DNA of 64,000 nucleotides from Erwinia rhapontici (GTDB taxonomy: Bacteria > Pseudomonadota > Gammaproteobacteria > Enterobacterales > Enterobacteriaceae), in contig NZ_VRKO01000001.1 of assembly GCF_012271765.1 (NCBI RefSeq), positions 1-64,000 of the forward strand, read 5' to 3'. Position 1 is the stretch's first letter, and the number at the start of each line of letters is the position of its first letter. The translations under genes and the position numbers were made by a program. This document shows, in pieces, positions 1 through 9,269 of the stretch. The notes below the pieces were generated by a model. The model saw only the letters and a list, made by a program, of their open reading frames with translations, had not been told where the DNA came from and did not search any database.

Positions 1-23
1 AGCTTCCTGTTGCGAGGTGGCGT

Positions 24-51
24 ATATTACGCTTTCCTCCTTCGGAGTCAA
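24..51 (-). promoter_or_regulatory. rRNA operon promoter P2
   Basis: On the minus strand a TTGACT -35 box (46-51) and a TAATAT -10 box (24-29) are separated by 16 bp. This is the arrangement of the second promoter of E. coli rrn operons. Transcription would leave the window at its left edge, where gene order predicts 16S rRNA (rrnH position next to gmhB). The 16S gene itself is not visible. Confidence 0.85.
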
Positions 52-145
52 CTTCTTTTTGAGAAGTTTTTTCCGGCGGTTCAGATGCTTCCTGAACCTC
101 CTGAGCCGCTGGCCGTAAGCCGTTGTGCCGTCTCAGTGGTTGCGC

Positions 146-173
146 ATTATAGACAGGCGCTCCGGGAACGCAA
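146..173 (-). promoter_or_regulatory. rRNA operon promoter P1
   Basis: On the minus strand a TTGCGT -35 box (168-173) and a perfect TATAAT -10 box (146-151) are 16 bp apart. They are followed by the GC-rich discriminator GCGC and then CACTGA, as in rrn P1 promoters, whose GC-rich discriminator underlies ppGpp/DksA control. The stretch upstream (about 174-230) holds short A-runs that could act as an UP element or Fis region. P1 lies about 120 bp upstream of P2, the usual rrn spacing. Confidence 0.88.
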
Positions 174-228
174 GCAGTAATCTCAACTTTTTCACTGCCT
201 GCTGAAAGTTCCAGCGAAACGCTGCTTT

Positions 229-789
229 TTAGCCCTGTTTGATACGTCCAGGCAGCTCTTTCAGGCTATTAAGCACCCAATCCGCTGCACTCTCGCCTTC
301 AGCAGTGACAGGCTTCCCGCTACGAACCAGTACTTTTTTACCGACTCCGGCAGCTAAAGCGGCCTGCATGTCCTCAATCTTATCGCCAACCATATAAGAA
401 GCGGCCATATCGATGTTCAGCTCCTGCTGCGCGGTCAGGAACATTCCCGGCTGCGGCTTACGGCAATCACATGACTGACGTAACTCTTCTACTATTGCTT
501 CCGGATGATGCGGACAGAAATAGATGCCATCCAGATCGACATCGCGGTCGGCCAGCGACCAGTCCATCCATTCGGTCAGATGCATAAACTGATCTTCGGT
601 AAACAAGCCGCGCGCGATACCGGACTGGTTTGTCACCAGCACCAGCGCAAAGCCCATTTCTTTCAGTTCACGCATGGCATCAATCACACCATCAATAAAC
701 TCAAAGTTGTCGCTTTCAAACACATAACCGTGATCGACATTAATGGTGCCATCCCGATCGAGGAAAATTGCGGGGACTTTCTCAGCCAC
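229..789 (-). CDS. gmhB: D-glycero-beta-D-manno-heptose 1,7-bisphosphate 7-phosphatase
   Basis: Cytoplasmic HAD-family phosphatase that removes the C7 phosphate during ADP-heptose synthesis for the LPS inner core. The HAD nucleophile motif DRDGT has Asp11 and Asp13. Motif II TNQSG is at 53-57, the zinc loop ligands are Cys92, His94, Cys107 and Cys109, motif III is Lys111, and motif IV is GDKIED at 135-140. The 186 residues compare with 191 in E. coli. The start is GTG at 787-789, preceded by an AGGAG ribosome site. It sits between the rrn promoters and the divergent metNIQ operon, exactly as in E. coli. Identification is firm from near-identity of the N-terminal half. Confidence 0.97.
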   Translation of the reverse strand: MAEKVPAIFLDRDGTINVDHGYVFESDNFEFIDGVIDAMRELKEMGFALVLVTNQSGIARGLFTEDQFMHLTEWMDWSLADRDVDLDGIYFCPHHPEAIVEELRQSCDCRKPQPGMFLTAQQELNIDMAASYMVGDKIEDMQAALAAGVGKKVLVRSGKPVTAEGESAADWVLNSLKELPGRIKQG

Positions 790-878
790 GTAGTAACTCC
801 TGCTACAAAATTTGCCGTAGTGTATCGCATCACTACCATAAAAGAGAGAATGGCAGATTGAATGACTTCGATTGATTT

Positions 879-936
879 AGACGTCTGGATGCCCTACCAT
901 CCATCCAGTCCCTTCAATGCGGGATGCCGTTATAAT
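879..936 (+). promoter_or_regulatory. metNIQ promoter with MetJ box
   Basis: A perfect 8-bp Met box, AGACGTCT, lies at 879-886, followed by weaker 8-mers (GGATGCCC at 887-894). MetJ with S-adenosylmethionine binds tandem boxes of this kind and represses methionine genes. A TATAAT -10 hexamer is at 931-936, about 42 bp before the metN ATG. No good -35 box is visible. The position in the gmhB-metN divergent gap matches the known E. coli metD control region. Repression by MetJ is inferred. Confidence 0.7.
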
Positions 937-977
937 GAATGCCACGGATAACTCCCATCACGATAATAAATAAATCA

Positions 978-2009
978 ATGATTAAACTTTCAAATATCAC
1001 CAAAGTGTTCCAGCAGGGTTCACGCACGATTACAGCGCTGTCTGATGTCAGCCTGCATGTGCCCGCCGGACAAATTTATGGCGTGATCGGCGCTTCCGGT
1101 GCAGGTAAAAGCACCTTAATCCGCTGCGTCAATTTGCTGGAGCGTCCAACTTCCGGCAGCGTGCTGGTTGATAACCAGGATCTCACCACACTATCAGAAA
1201 GCCAGTTAACACTGGCGCGTCGCCAGATTGGCATGATCTTCCAGCACTTCAACCTGCTGAACTCACGTACCGTCGCCGGTAACGTTGCACTGCCGCTGGA
1301 GCTGGGCAACCTGTCAAAGGCTGAGATTAAAGCCCGTGTCAGTGAATTACTTGACCTGGTTGGCCTGGCGGATAAACACGATGCCTGGCCTGCCAATCTC
1401 TCCGGCGGGCAGAAGCAGCGCGTGGCCATTGCCCGTGCGCTGGCCAGCAACCCCAAAGTGCTGCTGTGTGACGAAGCCACCAGCGCGCTGGACCCGGCGA
1501 CCACCCGTTCCATTCTTGAATTGCTGAAAGACATCAACCGTCGTCTTGGGATCACCATCCTGCTGATCACTCATGAGATGGACGTGGTGAAACGTATCTG
1601 CGATTGCGTTGCGGTCATCAGCAACGGTGAGTTGATTGAGCAGGATACGGTGAGTGAAGTGTTCTCTCATCCAAAGACGCCGCTGGCCCAACAGTTTATT
1701 CAATCAACGCTGCATCTGGATATCCCGGAAGACTACCTGAAACGTCTCTCCCCAGAACCCAGCGCAACAACCGTTCCTTTATTACGCCTGGAGTTCACCG
1801 GTCAGTCAGTGGATGCCCCGCTGCTGTCCGAGTCAGCACGCCGTTTCAATGTGAACAACAATATTATCAGCGCGCAGATGGATTACGCCGGTGGCGTGAA
1901 GTTCGGCATTATGCTGGCCGAAATCCACGGTGAGTCAGCCGATACTCAAGCGGCCATCGCGTTCCTGCAAGAGCACCATGTGAAGATAGAGGTACTAGGT
2001 TATGTCTGA
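978..2009 (+). CDS. metN: D/L-methionine ABC transporter ATP-binding protein
   Basis: ATPase of the MetNIQ methionine importer, acting on the cytoplasmic face of the inner membrane. The Walker A motif GASGAGKS is at 38-45. The ABC signature LSGGQKQR and the Walker B segment [11 protein letters not shown] follow near 140-170. The C-terminal 80 residues form the NIL/ACT-like domain that binds methionine and gives trans-inhibition. I chose ATG at 978 (343 residues, the E. coli length) rather than the longer in-frame start at 939, because the family protein begins [11 protein letters not shown]. Its end overlaps metI by 8 bp, indicating translational coupling. Confidence 0.97.
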   Translation: MIKLSNITKVFQQGSRTITALSDVSLHVPAGQIYGVIGASGAGKSTLIRCVNLLERPTSGSVLVDNQDLTTLSESQLTLARRQIGMIFQHFNLLNSRTVAGNVALPLELGNLSKAEIKARVSELLDLVGLADKHDAWPANLSGGQKQRVAIARALASNPKVLLCDEATSALDPATTRSILELLKDINRRLGITILLITHEMDVVKRICDCVAVISNGELIEQDTVSEVFSHPKTPLAQQFIQSTLHLDIPEDYLKRLSPEPSATTVPLLRLEFTGQSVDAPLLSESARRFNVNNNIISAQMDYAGGVKFGIMLAEIHGESADTQAAIAFLQEHHVKIEVLGYV

Positions 2010-2655
2010 GGCGATGATGTGGTTAATGGGCCGCGGCATCTGGGAAACCCTGATGATGACCTTTGTCTCCGGCTTTTTCGGTTTTGTGCTGGGGCTACCA
2101 GTGGGTGTGCTTCTTTATGTTACCCGTCCAGGGCAGATCGTGGCGAACGCGAAGCTTTATCGCGTGCTGTCAGCCGCGGTGAATATCTTCCGCTCGATTC
2201 CTTTCATTATCCTGCTGGTCTGGATGATCCCCTTCACCCGGATTATCGTCGGTACCTCAATCGGTCTGCAGGCCGCGATTGTTCCGCTCACCGTAGGCGC
2301 AGCACCCTTTATTGCCCGTATGGTTGAGAATGCCCTGCTTGAATTACCTACCGGCCTGATTGAAGCATCACGCGCCATGGGTGCCACACCTTTGCAGATT
2401 ATCCGTAAGGTTCTGCTGCCTGAAGCACTGCCAGGTCTGGTGAATGCCGCTACTATTACTCTGATTACCCTGGTCGGTTACTCAGCAATGGGTGGCGCCG
2501 TCGGCGCAGGCGGTCTGGGTCAGATTGGCTATCAGTACGGCTATATCGGTTACAACGCGACAGTGATGAATACGGTATTGGTTCTGCTGGTTGTTTTGGT
2601 GTATTTGATTCAGTTCTGTGGCGATCGCATTGTTCGTGCGGTTAGCCACAAGTAA
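2002..2655 (+). CDS. metI: D/L-methionine ABC transporter permease
   Basis: Inner-membrane permease of the methionine importer; 217 residues, the E. coli length, with about five hydrophobic spans. The EAA-type cytoplasmic loop that docks onto MetN is visible as [20 protein letters not shown] in the middle of the protein. The ATG lies inside the end of metN, and metQ follows after 36 bp, so the three genes form one transcript. Identification is firm. Confidence 0.97.
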   Translation: MSEAMMWLMGRGIWETLMMTFVSGFFGFVLGLPVGVLLYVTRPGQIVANAKLYRVLSAAVNIFRSIPFIILLVWMIPFTRIIVGTSIGLQAAIVPLTVGAAPFIARMVENALLELPTGLIEASRAMGATPLQIIRKVLLPEALPGLVNAATITLITLVGYSAMGGAVGAGGLGQIGYQYGYIGYNATVMNTVLVLLVVLVYLIQFCGDRIVRAVSHK

Positions 2656-2691
2656 ACACAACAGTAATTTCTCTCTATTTAAGGAAGGGAT

Positions 2692-3507
2692 ATGTCTTTT
2701 AACGTTAAAACGCTTGCCGCTGTTGGCGCACTTATCGGTACTCTGGCACTGGCTGGCTGCGATCAGAAAGAGAAAGATCCAAACCACATTAAAGTGGGTG
2801 TGATCGTGGGTAGCGAGCAGCAGGTAGCTGAAGTCGCCGCGAAAGTGGCAAAAGATAAATACGGCCTGGATGTTGAGCTGGTGACCTTCAACGATTACGT
2901 ACTGCCTAACGAAGCATTGAGCAAAGGCGATATCGACCTTAACGCCTTCCAGCATAAACCTTACCTGGACCAGCAGATCAAAGATCGCGGTTACAAGCTG
3001 GTTTCTGTAGGCAGCACCTTCGTTTATCCGATTGCGGGTTACTCGAAAAAGATTAAAACGCTGGATGAACTGCAAAACGGTGCACAGGTGGCTATCCCTA
3101 ACGACCCAACCAACCTGGGTCGTTCACTGCTTCTGCTGCAGAAAGTGGGCCTGATCAAACTGAAAGAGGGTGTTGGCCTGCTGCCAACCTCACTGGATGT
3201 GGTTGAGAACCCGAAAAACCTGAAACTGGTTGAACTGGAAGCACCGCAGTTGCCACGTTCCCTGGACGATCAGCAAATTGCCCTGGCAGTGATCAACACC
3301 ACTTACGCCAGCCAGATTAACCTGACGCCAGCAAAAGACGGCATCTTCGTTGAAGATAAAAACTCGCCGTACGTAAACCTGCTCGTTGCCCGCGAAGATA
3401 ATAAAGACGCGGAAAACGTGAAGAAATTCGTACAGGCTTATCAGTCAGATGAAGTTAACGACGCAGCGAACAAAGTGTTCAACGGCGGCGCAGTGAAAGG
3501 CTGGTAA
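2692..3507 (+). CDS. metQ: Methionine-binding lipoprotein
   Basis: Periplasmic substrate-binding lipoprotein of the methionine importer, anchored to the inner membrane. The signal peptide ends in a lipobox LAGC with the lipidated Cys at 23, followed by Asp24, the residue that favours inner-membrane retention by the Lol system. The remainder is a NlpA/MetQ-family binding fold (271 residues, E. coli length). A strong AAGGAAGGGA ribosome site precedes the ATG. Last gene of metNIQ. Confidence 0.97.
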   Translation: MSFNVKTLAAVGALIGTLALAGCDQKEKDPNHIKVGVIVGSEQQVAEVAAKVAKDKYGLDVELVTFNDYVLPNEALSKGDIDLNAFQHKPYLDQQIKDRGYKLVSVGSTFVYPIAGYSKKIKTLDELQNGAQVAIPNDPTNLGRSLLLLQKVGLIKLKEGVGLLPTSLDVVENPKNLKLVELEAPQLPRSLDDQQIALAVINTTYASQINLTPAKDGIFVEDKNSPYVNLLVAREDNKDAENVKKFVQAYQSDEVNDAANKVFNGGAVKGW

Positions 3508-3647
3508 TTTAACCAATGCGGGTGGCTTCTGCCGCCCGCTATCACATTCTCATCGTCCATACGTGCCAGACTGTACGCTCTCCGCTTGTTATTTCCCTCC
3601 CGGCTTGCTTCAATAACGCCACTTTTACCGATCGTGAGGATTTTCCC

Positions 3648-4052
3648 ATGCGTGTTTTACCGCTCTGTTTGTTAGCGCTAACGCTGACAGGGTGCTCGTT
3701 GGTACCACGGCCCTATGAGCCTGTGAAACCTTTTCCACAGTCTACGCAAACTGGCGCATCTCAGTCGAAACCCGCAGCCCGCCCTGCCCCGGTAAAACTG
3801 TATACCGACCCTGCTGACCTCGTTAGCAAACCTTTTGCTGACCTGGGCGAAGTCTATGGCGAAGATTGCCAGAGCAGCGCACAGGATTCACCACCGAATC
3901 TCGCCACCGCACGTAAACGTCTGCAGATCCGGGCATCCGGTATGAAAGCCAATGCGGTGCTGGTACATAAATGTGAGATCGTGAGTGGCGCTCAGGGCTG
4001 CGTGCGTCAGGCCGTATGCCAGGGTTCAGCCCTCAAAGTCAGCAATCAATGA
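3648..4052 (+). CDS. rcsF: Outer-membrane lipoprotein sensor of the Rcs phosphorelay
   Basis: Lipoprotein that senses outer-membrane and peptidoglycan damage and activates the Rcs pathway by releasing IgaA inhibition of RcsC/RcsD. The lipobox LTGC places the lipidated Cys at 16. A proline-rich linker (about 20-48) follows, then a compact domain. Its four cysteines 74, 109, 118 and 124 coincide with the disulfide-forming cysteines of E. coli RcsF. Length is 134 residues, as in E. coli. The ATG at 3648 has GTGAGGA upstream; the longer open frame from 3516 lacks support. It overlaps trmO by ATGA. Confidence 0.96.
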   Translation: MRVLPLCLLALTLTGCSLVPRPYEPVKPFPQSTQTGASQSKPAARPAPVKLYTDPADLVSKPFADLGEVYGEDCQSSAQDSPPNLATARKRLQIRASGMKANAVLVHKCEIVSGAQGCVRQAVCQGSALKVSNQ

Positions 4053-4756
4053 GTCGTTTCTCCTTCGATCAGATTGGCGTGATCCATTCACCGTGGAAGG
4101 AGAAATTTGCCGTTCCCCGTCAGCCTGGTTTGATACAGGATGGTGGCGGCGAGCTGCATCTGCAAGCGCCTTATAACCAGCCGGAAGCCGTACGTGGGCT
4201 TGAAGCATTCAGTCATCTCTGGCTGTTGTTTGTTTTTCATCAGACGATGGAAGGCGGCTGGCGGCCTACCGTACGGCCACCGCGGTTAGGGGGTAATGCG
4301 CGCATGGGTGTGTTTGCCACCCGCTCAACCTTCCGTCCAAATCCTATCGGCATGTCGCTGGTTGAGTTAAAGGGCGTTCGTTGTGAACAGCAGCAGGTGA
4401 TCCTCGAATTAGGCAGCCTCGACCTGGTTGACGGCACGCCCATCGTGGATATCAAACCTTATCTGCCGTTTGCCGAGGCGCTCCCCGAAGCGCGCGCCGG
4501 GTTTGCCCAGCAAGCCCCCGATGCCGATATGCCGGTCTGCTTCAGCCTCCCGGCACAACAGCAGTTACAACAGCATCAGCGGCACTATCCGCACCTTGAA
4601 CGCTTTATCGCTCAGGTGCTGGCTCAGGATCCCCGGCCAGCATATCGCAAAGGCGAAGAACCGGACCGGGAATATGCCGCCTGGCTGCTGGAATTCAATG
4701 TACGCTGGCGCGTGACCCAGTCCGGTACGGAAGTTATCGCCATCGACCCGCGTTAA
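4049..4756 (+). CDS. trmO: tRNA (N6-threonylcarbamoyladenosine37-N6)-methyltransferase
   Basis: SAM-dependent methyltransferase that methylates t6A37 to m6t6A in threonine tRNAs (formerly tsaA/yaeB). The core beta-barrel domain carries the family motif FATRSTFRPNPIGMSLVEL in the first half, followed by the DLVDGTPIVDIKPYLP segment. Length is 235 residues, as in E. coli. The start ATG at 4049 overlaps the rcsF stop (ATGA), so translation is probably coupled. The longer frame from 4016 would run into rcsF and has no ribosome site. Confidence 0.95.
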   Translation: MSRFSFDQIGVIHSPWKEKFAVPRQPGLIQDGGGELHLQAPYNQPEAVRGLEAFSHLWLLFVFHQTMEGGWRPTVRPPRLGGNARMGVFATRSTFRPNPIGMSLVELKGVRCEQQQVILELGSLDLVDGTPIVDIKPYLPFAEALPEARAGFAQQAPDADMPVCFSLPAQQQLQQHQRHYPHLERFIAQVLAQDPRPAYRKGEEPDREYAAWLLEFNVRWRVTQSGTEVIAIDPR

Positions 4757-4772
4757 TTTCTCCCGGCATCTT

Positions 4773-4799
4773 TTGACTCACCTGACACGCTGGTACACT
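4773..4799 (+). promoter_or_regulatory. candidate proS promoter
   Basis: TTGACT at 4773-4778 and TACACT at 4794-4799 preceded by TGG (extended -10 type) are 15 bp apart, in the 90-bp gap between trmO and proS. The spacing is shorter than ideal; shifting the -10 by two bases gives 17 bp with a poorer hexamer. Confidence 0.5.
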
Positions 4800-4846
4800 A
4801 GCGTCCACGTTTTTTGGCTTTATGCGTTCATATGGAATCGTAATTC

Positions 4847-6565
4847 ATGCGTACTACTCAATACCTGCTCTCCACTCTGAAGGAGACACCTGCCGACGCT
4901 GAAGTGATCAGCCACCAGCTGATGCTGCGCGCCGGGATGATCCGTAAACTGGCCTCCGGTCTGTACACCTGGTTGCCGACCGGTTTACGGGTGCTGAAAA
5001 AAGTTGAAAACATCGTGCGCGAAGAGATGAACAACGCCGGTGCAATTGAGATTTCTATGCCCGTCGTTCAGCCTGCGGATCTGTGGCAGGAGAGTGGTCG
5101 TTGGGAGCAATATGGCCCGGAGTTACTGCGCTTCGTTGACCGTGGCGAGCGCCCGTTTGTTCTCGGCCCAACGCATGAAGAAGTGATTACCGATCTGATC
5201 CGTAACGAACTCAGCTCCTATAAGCAATTACCGCTGAACCTGTTCCAGATCCAGACTAAATTCCGTGATGAAGTGCGTCCACGCTTTGGTGTAATGCGCT
5301 CACGTGAATTCATCATGAAAGATGCCTACTCGTTTCATACTTCGCAGGAGTCGCTGCAGGAAACCTACGATGCGATGTATCGTGCCTACAGCCAGAGTTT
5401 CAGCCGTATGGGGCTGGACTTCCGCGCCGTTGATGCAGATACCGGCTCTATCGGCGGCAGCGCCTCCCATGAGTTCCAGGTGCTGGCGCAGAGCGGTGAA
5501 GACGATGTGGTGTTCTCTACCGAATCTGACTACGCCGCCAATATTGAAAAAGCAGAAGCAGTCGCCCCTGCCGGTGGCCGTGCAACCGCCACACAACCGA
5601 TGGTGCAGTTCGACACGCCAAATGCAAAAACCATCGCCGAACTGGTAGAACAGTTTGGGTTGCCGATCGAGAAAACCGTCAAGACACTGATGGTGCAGGC
5701 AACCAAAGAGAGCGGCCATACGCTGGTTGCCCTGCTGGTTCGTGGCGATCATGAGCTGAATGAAGTGAAAGCGGAACATATTGATATCGTTGCTGCCCCG
5801 CTGACCTTCGCAACAGAAGAAGAAATCCGTGCGCTGGTTAACGCGGGCCCTGGCTCCCTCGGTCCGGTAGGCCTGAACATGCCGATCATTGCAGACCGTA
5901 CTGTGGCAGCGATGAGCGATTTCAGCGCAGGTGCCAATATTGACGGACAGCACCTGAAAGGCATCAACTGGGAGCGCGATTTGCCGCTGCCACGCGTTGC
6001 GGATATCCGCAATGTGGTCGAAGGTGATGCCAGCCCGGATGGGAAAGGTACGCTGTTGATCAAACGCGGTATTGAAGTTGGCCATATCTTCCAGCTGGGC
6101 ACCAAGTACTCTGAAGCGATGAAAGCATCGGTACAGGGTGAAGACGGCCGTAACCAGATTATGACCATGGGCTGCTACGGGATTGGTATTACGCGCATCG
6201 TTGCGGCGGCCATTGAGCAGAACCACGATGAGCGCGGCATTATCTGGTCTCCTGCGCTGGCACCTTTCCAGGTGGCCATCCTGCCAATGAACATGCAGAA
6301 GTCATTCCGCGTGAAAGAGCTGGCGGAAGAGCTATATGCCACTCTGCGTGCTAAAGGGATTGATGTGATCCTCGACGACCGCAAAGAGCGCCCGGGTGTG
6401 ATGTTTGCCGATATGGAACTGATTGGCGTACCGCATACCATCGTGATTGGCGACCGTAACCTCGATAGCGAAGAAGTTGAGTATAAAGCGCGTCGTGCCG
6501 GTGAGAAACGTATGATCAAAACCAATGAAATCGTTGATTTCCTGGTGAGTGAGCTGGCGGTTTAA
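4847..6565 (+). CDS. proS: Prolyl-tRNA synthetase
   Basis: Class II aminoacyl-tRNA synthetase that charges tRNA-Pro. The bacterial architecture is present: catalytic core with motif 2 in the segment [20 protein letters not shown] (about 144-163), an inserted editing (INS) domain between about 220 and 400 that clears mischarged Ala-tRNA, motif 3 around GCYGIGITR, and a C-terminal anticodon-binding domain. Length is 572 residues, identical to E. coli. A bidirectional terminator follows at 6601. Confidence 0.98.
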   Translation: MRTTQYLLSTLKETPADAEVISHQLMLRAGMIRKLASGLYTWLPTGLRVLKKVENIVREEMNNAGAIEISMPVVQPADLWQESGRWEQYGPELLRFVDRGERPFVLGPTHEEVITDLIRNELSSYKQLPLNLFQIQTKFRDEVRPRFGVMRSREFIMKDAYSFHTSQESLQETYDAMYRAYSQSFSRMGLDFRAVDADTGSIGGSASHEFQVLAQSGEDDVVFSTESDYAANIEKAEAVAPAGGRATATQPMVQFDTPNAKTIAELVEQFGLPIEKTVKTLMVQATKESGHTLVALLVRGDHELNEVKAEHIDIVAAPLTFATEEEIRALVNAGPGSLGPVGLNMPIIADRTVAAMSDFSAGANIDGQHLKGINWERDLPLPRVADIRNVVEGDASPDGKGTLLIKRGIEVGHIFQLGTKYSEAMKASVQGEDGRNQIMTMGCYGIGITRIVAAAIEQNHDERGIIWSPALAPFQVAILPMNMQKSFRVKELAEELYATLRAKGIDVILDDRKERPGVMFADMELIGVPHTIVIGDRNLDSEEVEYKARRAGEKRMIKTNEIVDFLVSELAV

Positions 6566-6600
6566 GATCCACGACTACTGACCAAAGCGATCAGACATAA

Positions 6601-6630
6601 AAAAGCCACCGCATGCGGTGGCTTTTTCGT
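6601..6630. terminator. Bidirectional terminator between proS and the M48 peptidase
   Basis: Perfect 26-bp palindrome at 6601-6626 (half-site AAAAGCCACCGCA) giving a 13-bp stem with T-runs on both strands. It can end proS on the plus strand and the convergent peptidase gene on the minus strand. Confidence 0.92.
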
Positions 6631-6638
6631 TTTAGCTT

Positions 6639-8495
6639 TTAGCTTTGCGCTGCCAGAGCCTGGTCTTGTTCCTGTAACGCCCGCATTGTCTGATGGCGCT
6701 GCCAGTAGTGACTCAGTGTGTATTTAAATACCTCAATATCCTTCTTCACCCCAGGCAAACGGATCTCAGTGCGTTTTTTACCCGCTGCATTAGGCTGAAC
6801 ATGTTGTAGATAAAGCACGTCAGTGCCGAAACGGCGAATCACATTGATATTTTTAATATTATCCCACGGTAACAGTTCAGCGGTCCCTGGCTTCACAATC
6901 CCCTGATACGTAATCTCAATCGGGTTGCCGTCTTTCAGCGTCCAGGCCGCCGGTGGGAAATGCTTCAGTACCAACGCCGTCTCTTCTTCACCTTCCGGCT
7001 CATAACGCCATGCAAGGCTCTGTTCATGAGCAGATGAGAAATCCTGCTCATATTTCTGCCAAAGGTGTTGTTCAATGTCTGACGCCACTGGCATCAGGTC
7101 GACCCAGCTCTCCGTCGGCAGTTCCGCCGCGATTGCGGCATAACACGTTTCGTCGATCGTATAACCGACATTGCGCATGCGATCGGCCAGCGGCGGATGC
7201 GAATCGAACGGATGCGGTACGTTCTGTTCACGCATCACGCTAATAAAGTCAGGTGAATTAACGTGCTGAGGCAGGCCAATGGCAATCGCTTTACTGATCC
7301 CCAGCTCATTCCCATGCAGGGTTTTATTTTCAAACAGCATTTGCTCAACTTCACTACGATAGCTGGCATAGGCCGAGATTTTAATCAGCGACTCGACGAT
7401 CGCCGCCGGGGTAATTACGTTTGCGGCACTGCGGTCAGCCACAAATTCGCGCTCACGGCTGTTACGCTGCCACGCCAGTTCAAACAGCATGCGATACAGG
7501 CAGAGCGGATAGAACACCACCAGCGTAGACACATCGCTGCTCATCAGATGAATGTACTGATCGAAGCGATGCAGCTTCGGCCCCAGCAGGGCACCCGAGG
7601 CGGTATCCCCCTCATGCAGGTGCGTTAATTCATGCACCATCACGCCATCTGCCTGTGCCGTAGTTAGCTGGCGCAGCAAGGGAATACTGACGTACAGTTT
7701 GCGACCATTCAGTGCCTGCTCATTCACGCTGAGAGGCGCTTCAGTAACATAAAAGTTGGTATCGATACCCGCAATAATATGATCCGGCGGCGTGGTCCCC
7801 ACCTGCGACGCCAGTGCATCAATGCGTGCCCAGAGTTCAGGTGCGGCTTCGCGCGTGACCACTTCACCTTCAACATCCTCATCACGTGGCAGCTTTTTGA
7901 AGATGCCTCTGATCATATAGAACATCGCGACCAGCACCAGCAGGCCCATCGCCATAACCAGCTTCGGATAATAGGTTTGGGTAAAGAATGCCGTTCCCCA
8001 GAAGGAGAGCCAGACCAGCATACCTCCCTGCACCAGCACTTCCAGCGCACTGGCCAGCATCAGGAAGGGACGTGCCAGCGTCAGGCTTTGCAACTGTCCC
8101 TGACGATTTTTAAATGCCAGCACGCTGAACAGAACAATCATCAGCAGCATGGCGACACCGCCCACCAACGTCCAGAAGGCAACTTTATCCATCATCCAGA
8201 ACTGCCACAGCTCTGACTTCTCTGCACAAACCGCCCCCTGATAGTCGAGCAGATCGTCCGGTACCACACCACAAACGCTGGAAGGGGGATTCTGTTGCAG
8301 GAAAGCAGTCAGTTTATTGACGTCCTGACCTTGCCCGCGGGCATCATCAATAAAAATTTCGCTGTATTCCTGATCGAGCTGGCGTGTGCCGTATTCAGCA
8401 AAAACCAGCGTAATAGTGGGGATCAGGAAAAGCGTGACTAAAAGCCACAGGAAGACTTTTGCATAGCCTTTTTTCAATGCCGTTAATTGATTCAA
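6639..8495 (-). CDS. Membrane-bound M48 family zinc metallopeptidase
   Basis: Predicted integral-membrane zinc protease. The HELTH active site is at about residue 288 and the downstream EREFVADRSA segment supplies the third ligand, as in HtpX/Ste24-type M48 enzymes. Several hydrophobic spans lie in the N-terminal third: one near the N-terminus, then a cluster before the protease domain. A small N-terminal periplasmic loop contains two Cys. The C-terminal 100 residues form an extra soluble domain rich in charged residues. I favour a TTG start at 8495 (618 residues) with GCGAG upstream; the frame stays open to 8549. It occupies the position of E. coli yaeF, which is unrelated. Substrate unknown; quality control of membrane proteins is a guess from the family. 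Confidence 0.82.
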   Translation of the reverse strand: MNQLTALKKGYAKVFLWLLVTLFLIPTITLVFAEYGTRQLDQEYSEIFIDDARGQGQDVNKLTAFLQQNPPSSVCGVVPDDLLDYQGAVCAEKSELWQFWMMDKVAFWTLVGGVAMLLMIVLFSVLAFKNRQGQLQSLTLARPFLMLASALEVLVQGGMLVWLSFWGTAFFTQTYYPKLVMAMGLLVLVAMFYMIRGIFKKLPRDEDVEGEVVTREAAPELWARIDALASQVGTTPPDHIIAGIDTNFYVTEAPLSVNEQALNGRKLYVSIPLLRQLTTAQADGVMVHELTHLHEGDTASGALLGPKLHRFDQYIHLMSSDVSTLVVFYPLCLYRMLFELAWQRNSREREFVADRSAANVITPAAIVESLIKISAYASYRSEVEQMLFENKTLHGNELGISKAIAIGLPQHVNSPDFISVMREQNVPHPFDSHPPLADRMRNVGYTIDETCYAAIAAELPTESWVDLMPVASDIEQHLWQKYEQDFSSAHEQSLAWRYEPEGEEETALVLKHFPPAAWTLKDGNPIEITYQGIVKPGTAELLPWDNIKNINVIRRFGTDVLYLQHVQPNAAGKKRTEIRLPGVKKDIEVFKYTLSHYWQRHQTMRALQEQDQALAAQS

Positions 8496-8832
8496 AATTA
8501 TAAACTCGCAAACTGTGTGTAAGAAGACAAAGCTGCTTATATCAGGCAATACCGAAAGAGTGATCTCCCGACATAATGGGAAATGGCGTGAGATCCTTCT
8601 CTGGCGTGCTTCAGCTATATTGGATAATAAAGGTCAGAACGAGGATATAAAACGATAAATGAACCGAAGCAACAAGAGGTTAGCCACGTTTTAGGATTAT
8701 TTACCTGGGGAAGTGCGCCATGACCATTGCAGAGAATCGTTCTGTTCTACAATGGCCATATTAATTTGAGTTAATTCCACTTAATCCCGGAAATGCATCA
8801 CGTTAATAAATACGGGATGATTTAAGGGACTT
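8496..8832. other. Intergenic stretch without a clear gene
   Basis: About 340 AT-rich bases between two minus-strand genes. No long frame, tRNA or repeat is seen. There is an inverted repeat CCATTG (8724-8729) / CAATGG (8750-8755) enclosing AGAATCGTTCT. There are also two plus-strand mini-frames of 11 codons (8659-8694) and 14 codons (8720-8764), neither convincing. The stretch must hold the promoter of the M48 gene on its left side. Confidence 0.5.
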
Positions 8833-9243
8833 TTATAACACCTTACGGTTATTCGCCGTGAGATGATAAGGATGCTGACTGTTCATTGCCACCGAGCGCC
8901 AGGAAATCACGTCGAGGCCATTTTCCGTGGGGCGAAAACGTTGTTTCTCACCGTTCATGGCCACCAGCGTCAGCGTATCAGCCGTGCGCGCCCATTTACC
9001 ATACTGCGCACTACGTAGCGTACTCTCTCCGCCCGCACGCTGCTCCAGCACATAACTGCCATCGGCCGCCAGGAACAACGAGGATTCACTGTCCTGACAG
9101 GCAGGTCCGCAGGGCAGCAACCCGCTATAACTCTGCTGCATCGGCTCCAGCGGTGAGGGTTGTTGTGCGTTTTGTCGGTTATTACAGCCAAATAACGCGC
9201 CCAATGCCAGTGTGGCAAACAGCGTGAGAACAACAGCTTTCAT
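8833..9243 (-). CDS. nlpE: Short NlpE-like copper/surface-sensing lipoprotein
   Basis: Outer-membrane lipoprotein related to NlpE/CutF, which activates the Cpx envelope-stress response upon surface contact or lipoprotein trafficking defects. The lipobox ends at Cys20. The N-terminal beta-barrel-like domain is recognisable from LLPCGPAC, SSLFLAADGSYVLEQR and KWARTADTLTL, all alignable with E. coli NlpE. Two oddities: the protein is 136 residues against 236 in E. coli, lacking the whole C-terminal OB-like domain, and the redox motif CxxC is CGPAC, with three residues between Cys45 and Cys49. It lies upstream of no sensor gene. Its place after arfB agrees with E. coli order. The symbol is used for the N-terminal domain only. 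Confidence 0.82.
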   Translation of the reverse strand: MKAVVLTLFATLALGALFGCNNRQNAQQPSPLEPMQQSYSGLLPCGPACQDSESSLFLAADGSYVLEQRAGGESTLRSAQYGKWARTADTLTLVAMNGEKQRFRPTENGLDVISWRSVAMNSQHPYHLTANNRKVL

Positions 9244-9269
9244 AGTCGCTCCTGCAAAAAATAAACAAG

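Noticed and set aside
5300-6226. 308-codon minus-strand frame inside proS
   Set aside because: Antisense shadow of a certain gene; no family resemblance, no ribosome site, and low-complexity composition.
8659-8764. Two mini-frames of 11 and 14 codons upstream of the M48 gene
   Set aside because: Too short, on the strand opposite to both neighbours, and only weak ribosome sites; not reported as genes.
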